Origin: Chryseobacterium sp. ERMR1:04
GTDB taxonomy: Bacteria; Bacteroidota; Bacteroidia; Flavobacteriales; Weeksellaceae
Direction: 5' to 3'
Assembly: GCF_001297705.1 (NCBI RefSeq)
Contig: NZ_LIRF01000003.1
Location: forward strand, 372,001 to 436,000
DNA: 64,000 nucleotides
Shown here: one piece after another, positions 44,426 to 53,590 of the stretch
Position numbering within the stretch: position 1 is the first letter of the stretch
Layout of the letters: every line of letters starts with the position of its first letter
Notes under the pieces: generated by a model
Databases searched by the model: none
Told to the model about the DNA's origin: nothing
Seen by the model: the letters and a program-made list of their open reading frames with translations, nothing else
Position numbers and translations under genes: made by a program

Positions 44426-46849
44426 ATGAATACAATAAAACCGTTCCTATTCCTCACGATATTATTTTTCTCTTCCATGGCAATGGCGCAGGTTTCTTCT
44501 GTAACCGTTTCCGGGATTGTTATTAATAAAAATAAAGCTGCTGTTCCATACACCAATGTTATTTTAAAAGATACAAAAGACAATGCTTTTGTTTTGGGAA
44601 CAATTACCAATGAGGAAGGCCGATTTTCTTTAGCCGAAGTAAAACCTGGAAATTATCATTTAGAAATTTCTCTTTCAGGCTATGTTTCTAAAGAGCATCC
44701 TCTTTTTATAGGCAGTCTTTCTCCATTTTTAGATATTCCTTCCATAGAAATTGAATCGAATACCAGTGAAAAAGAAACCAAAATAGAAGAGGTGGTGGTA
44801 ACGGCTTCTAAAAAAAATGAAATAGGAAATCAGCTCGACAAAAAGACCTATTCTGTTGCCGATAACATTAGCCAAAGTGGAGGATCTGTTCTTCAAAGTA
44901 TGCAAAACCTACCGGGAATAACCGTTCAGGACGGAAAAGTTCAGTTGCGTGGAAATGATAAAGTAACCGTTTTAATTGATGGAAAACAAACTGCTTTAAC
45001 CGGTTTTGGAAGCCAGACAGGATTGGATAATATTCCATCTTCGGCGATTGACAAAATTGAGATCATTAATAATCCGTCTTCAAAATATGATGCGAATGGA
45101 AATGCAGGAATTATTAACATCATTATGAAAAAAAATAAGCAAAACGGGTGGAACGGAAAAGTTGGGTTAACTACAGGATTAGGATCTCTTTGGGAAAGAA
45201 AAGAAAACCTTCCGGGCATCAGACCGCAGTATACGCTGACACCAAAAATAAATCCTTCCGTTTCTTTAAATTATAGAAAAGATAAGATCAATATTTTCTT
45301 GCAGGCTGATAATTTATATACGCAGACGCTTAACAAGAATGAATTTGTAACCAGAACCTATGATGACGGAACAATCATCAATTCACAACTAAAAAGAAAC
45401 CGAAATACCAATTTTCTGACGACAAAAGCCGGAATAGACTGGACAATCGATAGTCAGAATACTTTAACCGTTTCAGGAATGTACGGAAGTGAAAAAATCA
45501 TTGACCGTGGAGATCAGCCTTTTTTCAATAAAGATCTTTCACAGCGCCTGCGTCTCTGGCAGTTTTTAGAAGATGAATTAAAAACGACGGTAATGGCTTC
45601 GGTGGCGTATCAGCATAAATTTAAAGAAGCTGGACATCTTTTAAATGTCGGTTTCAATTACACCTTTCACAGAGAAGACGAAAAGTATTTTTATGACAAT
45701 TATTTGCCTATTTCCACAGGAACCGATGCTTTTAAACTATTGTCTGATGAGCAGGTGTATGATTTCAACGTAGATTACGTAAAACCGCTACAATACGGAA
45801 GAATTGAAGCCGGAATTAAGCTAAGAAACAGAAGCATTCCTACGAATATGAATTTTATACCTGGCGCTAATTCTGTGTTGGATGTAAATGCTGGCGGTTG
45901 GGCAGATTATAAGGAACTCATTCCTGCAGTCTATGGGAATTATGTTTTTGAAAATGAAAAATGGGAAGCAGAATTGGGCGTAAGACTGGAATATGTGAAG
46001 ATTCAGTATGATGTAAATCCTAATCATCCCACTTATAAAAGCGATGGTTACAATTATACACAGCCATTTCCGAATATGAGATTGGCGTACAAGCTTAATG
46101 ACCGAAATAAGTTGTCTGTATTTTACAACAGAAGGGTAGACCGACCTAATGAAGTAGACATCCGAATATTTCCAAAATATGACGATGCAGAAATTATTAA
46201 AGTGGGAAATCCTGCCCTGAGACCACAATTTACCAATTCGCTGGAGTTAGGCTATAAACACAATTGGGACAACGGATATTTATATTCCGCGGCCTACCAT
46301 CGTTTTTCTAATGGAACCATCAGCAGGATCTCAAGCACTGCACCTGGAAGTACATTAATTTATGCCATATTCCAAAATGCGGGTAAGAGTTTTAACTCGG
46401 GGATTGAGGCCATTTGGAATCAGAAAGTTTCAAAAGTATATTCTTTTAATGTTAATGGAAATCTTTACAGAAATCAGATCAATGCTTTTACGGTGGAGAA
46501 TCTATATCCGGTTCCTAATACTTTTTCGGCAGACCAACAGACCGCAGTTTCAGGAAATATAAAATTCAACAATACCTTCAAATTCGCCAAAGGGTTTGAT
46601 GCGCAGCTTACGGCTGTGTATTTGGCTCCTGATATTATTCCACAGGGAAAAATCAGTTCAAGATTCTCGATTGATATGGGGGTTAAAAAATCGGTTCAAA
46701 ACGGAAAAGGAGAAGTATTCCTTAATGCATCCGACTTATTGAATACAATGGTGGTTAAAAAGCAGATTCAAGGATCAGGCTTCCAATATACGAGTAATGA
46801 TTATTACGAAACACAGGTCATCCGATTAGGATACAGTTATAAATTTTAA
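44426..46849 (+). CDS. TonB-dependent receptor-type outer membrane protein
   Basis: 807 residues: signal peptide (1-21), a CarboxypepD_reg-like domain (about 25-105, GIVINKNKAAVPYTNVILKD), a plug domain (LQSMQNLPGITVQDGKVQLRG to INNPSSKYDANGNAGIINIIM), and an OMP_b-brl_3-type barrel ending VIRLGYSYKF. This group lacks an obvious TonB box. Substrate is unknown; the PepSY-like protein and two-component system upstream suggest a regulated uptake locus. Confidence 0.92.
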   Translation: MNTIKPFLFLTILFFSSMAMAQVSSVTVSGIVINKNKAAVPYTNVILKDTKDNAFVLGTITNEEGRFSLAEVKPGNYHLEISLSGYVSKEHPLFIGSLSPFLDIPSIEIESNTSEKETKIEEVVVTASKKNEIGNQLDKKTYSVADNISQSGGSVLQSMQNLPGITVQDGKVQLRGNDKVTVLIDGKQTALTGFGSQTGLDNIPSSAIDKIEIINNPSSKYDANGNAGIINIIMKKNKQNGWNGKVGLTTGLGSLWERKENLPGIRPQYTLTPKINPSVSLNYRKDKINIFLQADNLYTQTLNKNEFVTRTYDDGTIINSQLKRNRNTNFLTTKAGIDWTIDSQNTLTVSGMYGSEKIIDRGDQPFFNKDLSQRLRLWQFLEDELKTTVMASVAYQHKFKEAGHLLNVGFNYTFHREDEKYFYDNYLPISTGTDAFKLLSDEQVYDFNVDYVKPLQYGRIEAGIKLRNRSIPTNMNFIPGANSVLDVNAGGWADYKELIPAVYGNYVFENEKWEAELGVRLEYVKIQYDVNPNHPTYKSDGYNYTQPFPNMRLAYKLNDRNKLSVFYNRRVDRPNEVDIRIFPKYDDAEIIKVGNPALRPQFTNSLELGYKHNWDNGYLYSAAYHRFSNGTISRISSTAPGSTLIYAIFQNAGKSFNSGIEAIWNQKVSKVYSFNVNGNLYRNQINAFTVENLYPVPNTFSADQQTAVSGNIKFNNTFKFAKGFDAQLTAVYLAPDIIPQGKISSRFSIDMGVKKSVQNGKGEVFLNASDLLNTMVVKKQIQGSGFQYTSNDYYETQVIRLGYSYKF

Positions 46850-46871
46850 TTCAAATAAAAATCAAGTTCAA

Positions 46872-47660
46872 ATGAAAAGTTTATTCGCAGGCTTATTTTT
46901 AAGTTTGATCATTTTTCAACAGGCTGCTGCGCAAGATAGTTTAGCGGTTAATACAATTAAGGATACCGCAGTTGTTCCTTCAAAATTAGAGATTCATGAT
47001 ACTTCTCATCAGTTTACCTATAAAAAACTCATTATACCCGCAGCCTTGATTTCTTACGGAGTTGCCAGTTTAAGCATAAAAGGCCTCAAGCAATTGAACG
47101 CTTCCACGCAATACGAGATCAGTGAGCATCAACCTGACAAAATAAAACTGGATAATTATACTCAATTTGCTCCGGCAGTATTGGTGTACGGACTAAACGC
47201 TGCAGGAGTTCAGGGAAAACATAATTTCAGAGACCGAAGCATTATTTACGGAACTTCTATGTTGATCACTTCGGCGATTACTGTTCCGCTAAAGCATATC
47301 GTAAAGGAAGAAAGACCGGATGAGTCTAATAAACTCTCATTTCCTTCAGGGCACACCGCTATTGCCTTTGCTTCTGCTCAGTTTATGTTCAGAGAATATA
47401 AGGATACCAACTTTTTGCTGAGCATCTCCGGATATTCCTTTGCTGTTTTCACTGGGGTTTACAGAATGTTGAACAACAAACATTGGTTTGGTGATGTAGT
47501 AGGCGGCGCAGGCTTTGGAATCCTGTCTACAGAATTGGCGTATTGGCTATATCCTAAAATCAATACCCTTTTGGGAGGTAAAAAAGAAAAATCACAAACG
47601 ATGATTATGCCGTTTTATCAGCAGGGCAATATGGGAATCGGTTTGGTGAAAAATTTTTAA
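46872..47660 (+). CDS. PAP2-superfamily phosphatase
   Basis: 262 residues: signal peptide (1-20), membrane helices, and the three PAP2 motifs: KHIVKEERPD, PSGHTA and RMLNNKHWFGDVVGG (catalytic His). It acts on lipid phosphates or polyprenyl pyrophosphates at the membrane. It follows the receptor by 22 bp. Confidence 0.92.
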   Translation: MKSLFAGLFLSLIIFQQAAAQDSLAVNTIKDTAVVPSKLEIHDTSHQFTYKKLIIPAALISYGVASLSIKGLKQLNASTQYEISEHQPDKIKLDNYTQFAPAVLVYGLNAAGVQGKHNFRDRSIIYGTSMLITSAITVPLKHIVKEERPDESNKLSFPSGHTAIAFASAQFMFREYKDTNFLLSISGYSFAVFTGVYRMLNNKHWFGDVVGGAGFGILSTELAYWLYPKINTLLGGKKEKSQTMIMPFYQQGNMGIGLVKNF

Positions 47661-47670
47661 AATTCAGATA

Positions 47671-48705
47671 ATGACGTTCAATATCATTCTTCTATTTCTG
47701 GGAACCATTGTAGCCTTTTGGATCAGTGCTATTTGTGGTGGTGGAGCAAGCTTAATTCTTATTCCTATCCTTAATCTATTATTACCGAGTTCGGTGGTTC
47801 CTTTTTCATTAACAATAGGCACTTTTACGAGTTCAGTTTCAAGAATTGCCGTCTTTAAAAAACACATCAACTGGAAAATCTTCTTTTGGTTTGTTCCGTT
47901 TTCTATTCCATCGGTCTTATTGGGAGCTTGGCTTATTAAATATATTAATCCTAATTATCTTCAATTGATCGTTGCCTTTTTTCTGATCATTAATCTTCCT
48001 GAATTATTTAAATCAACAAAAAGCAGAAGTAACCACAGAAAAAGCCTATCCAAAATTTATGTTAGGAATCATTGGGTTTTGTGCCGGATTTGTTTCTGGT
48101 ATTACAGGCGCCATCGGATTGTTATTTAATAGGTTTTATTTAAGATTCGGACTCAAAAAAGAAGAAATTGTAGCAACAAGAGCTGCCAATGAGGTCTTTT
48201 TACACCTGATAAAGTTGATTATTTATATTTCCCTCGGATTGTATTCCAATACGGCCTTATGGCTTGGTCTTACGATTGCAGCGGCTACTATTATTTCGTC
48301 TTACACCGTAAAATATATACTTCCGTACCTGAGTGAGTTTCTATTCAAAAAATAGGATACGGAGCAATGGTCCTATCCGGAATTATGCTGATGGTGGGTA
48401 CTTCGGGTAAGATTATTCAGCAGGATAGCATTTCTGTTTCTACCACGCACCTCAATAGTGAAATAGAATCTGTTATTTCATGGAGACAAACTGATTTTGT
48501 GTTTGAATTTACTTTTGATGAGGGTTTTGAAGTAGAAAGACCGATAAAAGCCGATGAACTTCCGAATCATCTCAAAGAAAAGTATACGATGTTAAAACCT
48601 CATTACGATAAAATTCATCTTGAAAAAGTATTCACTTTTAACAAGAAACCGGTTTATGAGTTCTATTGTTACAAAAACGGAAAGCTTACCAAATTCGAAG
48701 GGTAA
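47671..48705 (+). pseudogene. TSUP (TauE/SafE) transporter with PepSY-like C-terminal domain, two frameshifts
   Basis: The N-terminal half reads GTIVAFWISAICGGGASLIL in frame to an A-run at 48018-48022 (5 As; 4 or 7 expected). The second half, MLGIIGFCAGFVSGITGAIG, continues in another frame to an A-run at 48347-48352 (6 As; 7 expected). The last part, YGAMVLSGIMLMVG, returns to the first frame. Net, the frame is restored and the repaired protein has 344 residues. The TSUP core (about 250 residues) is followed by a soluble tail that looks like a PepSY-like domain (about 255-344, ADELPNHLKEKYTMLK, YEFYCYKNGKLTKFEG). Either a decaying gene or sequence errors. Confidence 0.75.
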
Positions 48706-49503
48706 TTATTTCGTTCTGGGCTTTGATTTCATAATAGAAAAATAAGAAGACGTAAAAGCCGAAAGACTTTGATAGCCCACTTTAAAGCCTACTTCACTCA
48801 GCGTATACTGCTTCATATCGATGAATTCAACACTTTTTAGAATTCGTATCAACTGTAAATATTTTTGAAGCGTAATTCCTGTTTCGTGTTTAAAAATGCG
48901 TTGTAAACTTCTTACCGACATTTGTGCTTTTTCAGCTAGGAGATCAATGTTCAGATTATATTTGAAATTAGCATTGATGTAGTTACACACAGGAATTAAC
49001 CGTACATCTGTAGGAACAGGAACTTCCAGGTAATTGCTTTCCTTACAGAAGTTGGGAAGGCTTTTTACAATAGCTTTAAAAAATATACTTTGTTCATCAT
49101 CTTCTGCCAACAGTTTATTCCATTTTGAAGCATATAAAAGCATCTCTCGCAAAACCGGAGGAATCGCAAAAACCTGAACATGCTCATAAAAATCTTCTTT
49201 GAAGGAATAATTAAACAAAAAAAGCATCAGCTTCACTGTTTTCGCTTCCGAAGTGATACGATGAGGTTTTCCTGACGGGATCCAGATCACATGATTTTGT
49301 GGAACGAGATAAATCTTCTGATCAATATGAAAATATTGATAGCCTTCTTCCACATACGTTAGCTGAGAACGGTTGTGAGTATGCTCATAATCGTCATGTT
49401 TCCAGTCTTCTTCACACCAAACATAGGCTTCTTTTTCGATCGTGTCGATAAATTCGCTTTCCTTGTGCTCGGTCAAACCGCATTTTACCTTGTCGTTCTG
49501 CAT
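48706..49503 (-). CDS. AraC family regulator (cupin N-terminus)
   Basis: 265 residues: a cupin sensor (QNHVIWIPSGKPHRI) and a C-terminal AraC HTH pair (LLAEKAQMSVRSLQRIFKHETG and LSEVGFKVGYQSLSAFTSSYF). It is divergent from the flavodoxin-RidA gene and probably controls it (inference). Confidence 0.93.
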   Translation of the reverse strand: MQNDKVKCGLTEHKESEFIDTIEKEAYVWCEEDWKHDDYEHTHNRSQLTYVEEGYQYFHIDQKIYLVPQNHVIWIPSGKPHRITSEAKTVKLMLFLFNYSFKEDFYEHVQVFAIPPVLREMLLYASKWNKLLAEDDEQSIFFKAIVKSLPNFCKESNYLEVPVPTDVRLIPVCNYINANFKYNLNIDLLAEKAQMSVRSLQRIFKHETGITLQKYLQLIRILKSVEFIDMKQYTLSEVGFKVGYQSLSAFTSSYFSIMKSKPRTK

Positions 49504-49538
49504 AAAGTTTTTGGCAAATTTAATAAAAACGTCATTAC

Positions 49539-49546
49539 TAATTTTG
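49539..49546 (+). promoter_or_regulatory. -7 box of the flavodoxin-RidA gene
   Basis: TAATTTTG, exact TAnnTTTG, 26 bp before the ATG at 49573. Confidence 0.45.
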
Positions 49547-49572
49547 TATTATAAAAATATATCATATTAATA

Positions 49573-50373
49573 ATGAAAAAATTAGGCTCTCTTTTTGTAT
49601 TAATTTTACTACTTAAAATCACAAACATCATGGCACAAGATAAAGCTAAAGTATTGGTTTTGATCCATTCAGATAATGGTGGGACTTACGAACTGGCCAA
49701 AGAAATCGCCAAAGGAATTGAAAGTGACAAAAATGCAACGGCAATAATCAAGCAGGTTAAAGAATCTCAAAATCAAAAATTAAAAGGTGTTCCTGTGGCA
49801 ACAGTGGAAGAACTTCCAACGTATGATGGGATTGCTTTTGGTTCACCGGTTTATTTCGGAAATATCAGTACCGGAATGAGTGAATTTTTGTCTAAAACGG
49901 TTAACCTTTGGACAAACCATGCGCTGGAAGGATTGCCTGCAACAGTTTTTATGTCTGCAGGAAGTGGAGCAGGGAAAGAATTGGCTTTACAGGCTTTTTG
50001 GAACAGTCTTGCTGTTCACGGAATGGTATTGGTTTCTAACGGAATTCGTGGGACAGAAGGAATTAACAAAGCAATTCCTCAGGGAAACACAGTGTTGGGA
50101 GTAACCAGCATGGCTTCTTTAAAAGATGTTGAAAGACCTACAAAAGACGAAAGAAACCTTGCTGAACTTCAAGGGAAAAACTTCGCAAAAGTAGCGTTGG
50201 CTTTAAAAGGTACATTTGCTAAAAAGGCAATGGCGACGATTGAAAAGTCGGTTAATGTTAATGAAACGTTGAAACAAAAAATATTACCCTTCCTCAAGTT
50301 CCGAAACCTGCAGGAAACTATAAGCCTTTTGTACGTTCAGGAAATTTGGTTTTCATTAATCAGGTTGCTTTGA
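49573..50373 (+). CDS. Exported flavodoxin-like (WrbA-type) domain, 5' part of a broken fusion gene
   Basis: The N-terminus MKKLGSLFVLILLLKITNIM-AQ is a signal peptide, followed by a flavodoxin fold: VLVLIHSDNGGTYELAKEI (FMN phosphate loop), PTYDGIAFGSPVYFGNISTG and TVFMSAGSGAGKE, like WrbA/NQO-type quinone reductases. The real frame leaves this ORF at the A-run 50276-50281 (6 As; 7 expected) and continues into RidA, so its last 30 residues are spurious. The repaired protein has 378 residues. Confidence 0.8.
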   Translation: MKKLGSLFVLILLLKITNIMAQDKAKVLVLIHSDNGGTYELAKEIAKGIESDKNATAIIKQVKESQNQKLKGVPVATVEELPTYDGIAFGSPVYFGNISTGMSEFLSKTVNLWTNHALEGLPATVFMSAGSGAGKELALQAFWNSLAVHGMVLVSNGIRGTEGINKAIPQGNTVLGVTSMASLKDVERPTKDERNLAELQGKNFAKVALALKGTFAKKAMATIEKSVNVNETLKQKILPFLKFRNLQETISLLYVQEIWFSLIRLL

Positions 50374-50708
50374 AAGATGGAAAAATTTTAAATCCAGGAA
50401 AATTAGGAGTGGATGTGAATGAACAACAAGTGAAAGACGCTACAAAAGCTACTATGTTAAATGTTTTATCAGTCTTAAATGAAGCCGTTGGCGGAGATCT
50501 AAGCAAAGTGAAGCAATGCGTACAACTAACAGGGATTTTCAATACCAAAGATGATTATACGAAACATGCGGATTTGATGAATATCGCATCAGATCTTACC
50601 GTTGAGGTTTTTGGAGATAAAGGAAAGCATGCAAGAGCAACATTAGGCGCTTCATCTATTCCAGTGAATTCTTCTGTGGAAATACAGGCTATTTTTGAAG
50701 TTGAATAA
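50346..50708 (+). CDS. RidA family domain, 3' part of the broken fusion gene
   Basis: Adding one A at 50276-50281 gives KNITLPQVPKPAGNYKPFVR followed by SGNLVFINQVALKDGK, the normal RidA N-terminus, fused to the flavodoxin domain. This ORF covers the rest: TKATMLNVLSVLNEAVGGDLSK and HARATLGASSIPVNSSVEIQ. RidA proteins hydrolyse reactive imines/enamines; the conserved Arg in KHARAT is present. A fusion with an exported flavoprotein is unusual. Confidence 0.8.
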   Translation: MVFINQVALKDGKILNPGKLGVDVNEQQVKDATKATMLNVLSVLNEAVGGDLSKVKQCVQLTGIFNTKDDYTKHADLMNIASDLTVEVFGDKGKHARATLGASSIPVNSSVEIQAIFEVE

Positions 50709-50732
50709 TTAATTCAAATATATTTTTTAATC

Positions 50733-50805
50733 TTGAAATTCTCGCAGAACAAACAGGCTGAAAAGATTTATACATCTTACAGATTTGTAGATTCTGCGGG
50801 ATTTT
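50733..50805. terminator. Long hairpin after the RidA part
   Basis: TGAAATTCTCGCAGAA and TTCTGCGGGATTTTTTA pair with two G-U or mismatched positions around a long loop. Convergent genes end on both sides. Confidence 0.5.
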
Positions 50806-50814
50806 TTATTTTAT

Positions 50815-51696
50815 TTAAATCAATTTAGAATTGGCAACAGATTTATGTCGATTTTTAAATTCTGTCGGTGTTTCTCCAACGAGTATTTTAAATAATTTAT
50901 TAAAATAAGGAATACTGTCAAAACCTACATTATAAGCAATTTCAGAGATACTTACATCATACAGCAATAATGTTTTTGCCTGGTTTATTCTGTACTGATT
51001 TACAAAATCTGTAAAGGTTATATCCGTTTGCTTCTTAAAATATCTACAAAAAGCAGAAGTACTCAGATGTACCATTTCTGCAACTACATTCACATTGGGC
51101 GTTTTATCATAATTTTCATGAATATAATTATAAACGGTTCCCAACCTTACTTTATCATTTAAAAAAAACTTCACCCTCGTGTCTTCTTGGTTAAGCTGCT
51201 TATACTCATTAGAATTAGCCAGGATATTTAAAATTTCGATCAGTTTTAACAAGGAATCAAAAAGCCCTATTTGTTGCATTTCTTTAAGGCATTTTACTGC
51301 TTTTTCTTTTGTTTCTCCATAGAATGAAAGTCCAAGATAAGAGCGTTCCAGTAAATTTTTGATACAATTAAATTCAGGGGTTGAGATAATGGTGTTTTCA
51401 GGAAATTTTTCGTTTAGCTGAATCACGATTTGCTTGTATGCCGTTTCAATTCCATAGTCAAAGTTGAGGTGAGGAACGTTAGGACCAATCAAAACTAAAT
51501 AATCTCCCACAAAACCAGAGATATTTTTCCCTACATGGCTTATTCCATTGATTGCTTCAACATACACAATTTCTATTTCTGGATGATAATGCCAGAAAAA
51601 ATAATTTTTAAGACGGGGTGTATGAATCTTAAATGAGCTTTCAGCTTCAAAAGAGATAATTTCTTTTTCAATTTTCATTGGTACTGTGTTTTTCAT
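50815..51696 (-). CDS. AraC family regulator
   Basis: 293 residues: a cupin-like N-terminal domain (FWHYHPEIEIVYVEAINGISHVG) and a C-terminal HTH domain (VVAEMVHLSTSAFCRYFKKQTD; ISEIAYNVGFDSIPYFNKLFK). Divergent from the phytanoyl-CoA dioxygenase gene and a likely regulator of it. Confidence 0.93.
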   Translation of the reverse strand: MKNTVPMKIEKEIISFEAESSFKIHTPRLKNYFFWHYHPEIEIVYVEAINGISHVGKNISGFVGDYLVLIGPNVPHLNFDYGIETAYKQIVIQLNEKFPENTIISTPEFNCIKNLLERSYLGLSFYGETKEKAVKCLKEMQQIGLFDSLLKLIEILNILANSNEYKQLNQEDTRVKFFLNDKVRLGTVYNYIHENYDKTPNVNVVAEMVHLSTSAFCRYFKKQTDITFTDFVNQYRINQAKTLLLYDVSISEIAYNVGFDSIPYFNKLFKILVGETPTEFKNRHKSVANSKLI

Positions 51697-51818
51697 TTAG
51701 AAAACAAATTAACTAAAAAAATGTCAATAGAGAGCAAGAAATAGACATTAGTGATTAATTCGTGAGAAAGTTTTATCCACAACTTTGTATTACTAACATA
51801 CATAAAATATTAAAAGAC

Positions 51819-52799
51819 ATGGAAAAAAAATTAGAAAAAGGACCAATGATGAATCACATGAGTGGTGGTAAAATGGGGGAGCCAAATCCAGGAAATCCTT
51901 CAACAATTACAAAAAACAACCCTAAATTATCAAAAAGAGTACACAACGAACCTTTAAGAATTCTTTCTGAGGAAGATTGGAAATTTTGGATTGAAAACGG
52001 ATACGTTGTTGTAAAAGGAGTCATCTCAAAAGAACAGGCTGCAAAAAGCGCTGCTTTTCTTTGGGAATATGAAGGTAAAGATCACAATAATAAAGACACT
52101 TGGTATACTGTACCGCAAACTGAGCACAAAATGAAGGAGCTCAACAATGCCGGAATGGTAGAAGTTTATAACACGCCTGTTTTATGGGAAAACCGTCAGG
52201 CTCCAAAATTACAACAGGCTTTTGCGGATATTTGGGGAACAGATCATCTTTGGGTAAGCATTGACAGAGCTAATCTTAATTTTCCGATTCGCCCGGGATT
52301 TGAATATAAAGGCTTTATTCATTGGGATTATGATCCTGAAACTAAACCACAGAATGTACAAGGAGTATTGGCTTTAGCAGATCAAACTGATGAGGAAATG
52401 GGAGGTTTCCAATGTATTCCTGAATTATTCCGAACGTATGACACTTGGAAATTAACGCAACCTGCAGATCGTAACCCTTTTAAGCCTGATACAACAGGAT
52501 TTACGCCTACAAAAGTAAAAATGGAAGCAGGAGATCTTTTAATTTTCAACAGCTCAGAACCTCATGGAATAAGAGCTAATAATAGTGAAGACAAAGTACG
52601 TATAGCACAATATATTTCAATGGTTCCTGCGGATGAAGAGAACGAAGATCTTAGACAATGGAGATTAAATTCTTGGCACGACAGAATTTGTCCGGATGGA
52701 GACGGATTCCCTGGAGATCCTTTAAAAAGAGAAAAGAACTATCCAATTGCTGAGCTTTCTGAACTAGGCAAAAAATTACTTGGACTCAATAAATGGTAA
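51819..52799 (+). CDS. Phytanoyl-CoA dioxygenase family protein
   Basis: 326 residues from the ATG at 51819; the 19 codons before it are not conserved-looking. An Fe(II)/2-oxoglutarate oxygenase of the PhyH family: HWDYDPETKP holds the HxD metal pair, GGFQCIPELFRTY the core strand, and SSEPHGIRANNSEDKVRI the distal His and 2-OG Arg. The substrate is unknown. Confidence 0.9.
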   Translation: MEKKLEKGPMMNHMSGGKMGEPNPGNPSTITKNNPKLSKRVHNEPLRILSEEDWKFWIENGYVVVKGVISKEQAAKSAAFLWEYEGKDHNNKDTWYTVPQTEHKMKELNNAGMVEVYNTPVLWENRQAPKLQQAFADIWGTDHLWVSIDRANLNFPIRPGFEYKGFIHWDYDPETKPQNVQGVLALADQTDEEMGGFQCIPELFRTYDTWKLTQPADRNPFKPDTTGFTPTKVKMEAGDLLIFNSSEPHGIRANNSEDKVRIAQYISMVPADEENEDLRQWRLNSWHDRICPDGDGFPGDPLKREKNYPIAELSELGKKLLGLNKW

Positions 52800-52805
52800 A
52801 ATAAT

Positions 52806-52839
52806 AAAACAGGCTGTCTCAAAAAAGGCAGCCTGTTTT
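52806..52839. terminator. Bidirectional terminator after the dioxygenase gene
   Basis: AAAACAGGCTG (52806-52816) pairs with CAGCCTGTTTT (52829-52839), followed by TT. Confidence 0.85.
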
Positions 52840-52861
52840 TTATCATTGAAAATTGAAGAAA

Positions 52862-53368
52862 TTATACAGATGCAGTTCCTTCTACACCATCGGAATTATT
52901 GGTTTTAATTCCGGTAATAGCAGAGGCTGCAAAACTGAGTAGGCTTACCAGTTTTCCGGCTTTGGTATCCCAATAATAGGTTTCTTTCGGCTCTACCCGA
53001 ATAATGGTGACATTGGGGTCATCTTTTCCGTCAAACCAAGCTTTTGCTATAGGCGACCATTTTTCTTCAATCGTTGCTTTGTCTTTATAGACCGAAGCCG
53101 TTCCATAAACAGAAAGATATTGAGAATCTCCGTTATTCATAAAAAACAATTGTACTCTTCGGTCTTCTTTAATTTCGAAATTTTTATTGCTGTCTGCACT
53201 GCTGATAAACCAGAGATTTCCACTGTCATCCGTTTCCTGTAAGCCCATGGGGCGGGAATTGATTGGGGTAACATCCAATTCTGTACAGAACATACAGATT
53301 CTGGCTTTTTCCGAGAGTTCTTTGATTTTTTTAATTGCTTCGAGATGCGTAAGATTTTGTGTTGACAT
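52862..53368 (-). CDS. Pyridoxamine 5'-phosphate oxidase-like protein
   Basis: 168 residues of the split-barrel flavin family related to general stress protein 26. ARICMFCTELDVTPINSRPMG, DSGNLWFISSADSNKNFEIK and VQLFFMNNGDSQYLSVYGTA are characteristic. Probably binds FMN, F420 or heme-like cofactors; the exact role is unknown. Confidence 0.88.
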   Translation of the reverse strand: MSTQNLTHLEAIKKIKELSEKARICMFCTELDVTPINSRPMGLQETDDSGNLWFISSADSNKNFEIKEDRRVQLFFMNNGDSQYLSVYGTASVYKDKATIEEKWSPIAKAWFDGKDDPNVTIIRVEPKETYYWDTKAGKLVSLLSFAASAITGIKTNNSDGVEGTASV

Positions 53369-53590
53369 AATATAGTATTTTAAGTGATTTGAGTGAAAAT
53401 GAAAAATAAATAAATTATAATGCTGTAATTCATTGATATTAATTATTATTCAAAAACCTGACCAAAAGAATTTATTCCAGATTTATAGAGGCTTGAAATT
53501 ATATTCTACTTTTTTTCGCTACTTTTAAATTAATGGTAATAGGGTTATTCGTTACACTTAAGAAAGAATAGCAATTAAAAAAGAAGTTTA

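Noticed and set aside
45821..46228. 135-codon minus-strand ORF inside the TonB-type receptor
   Set aside because: Fully overlaps the receptor coding strand, which has clear barrel signatures; no start signal or plausible composition.
49508..49530. TTTTTGGCAAATTT upstream of the flavodoxin-RidA gene as a sigma-54 site
   Set aside because: No GC or TTGC follows at the required ten-base spacing, and a TAnnTTTG box lies downstream.
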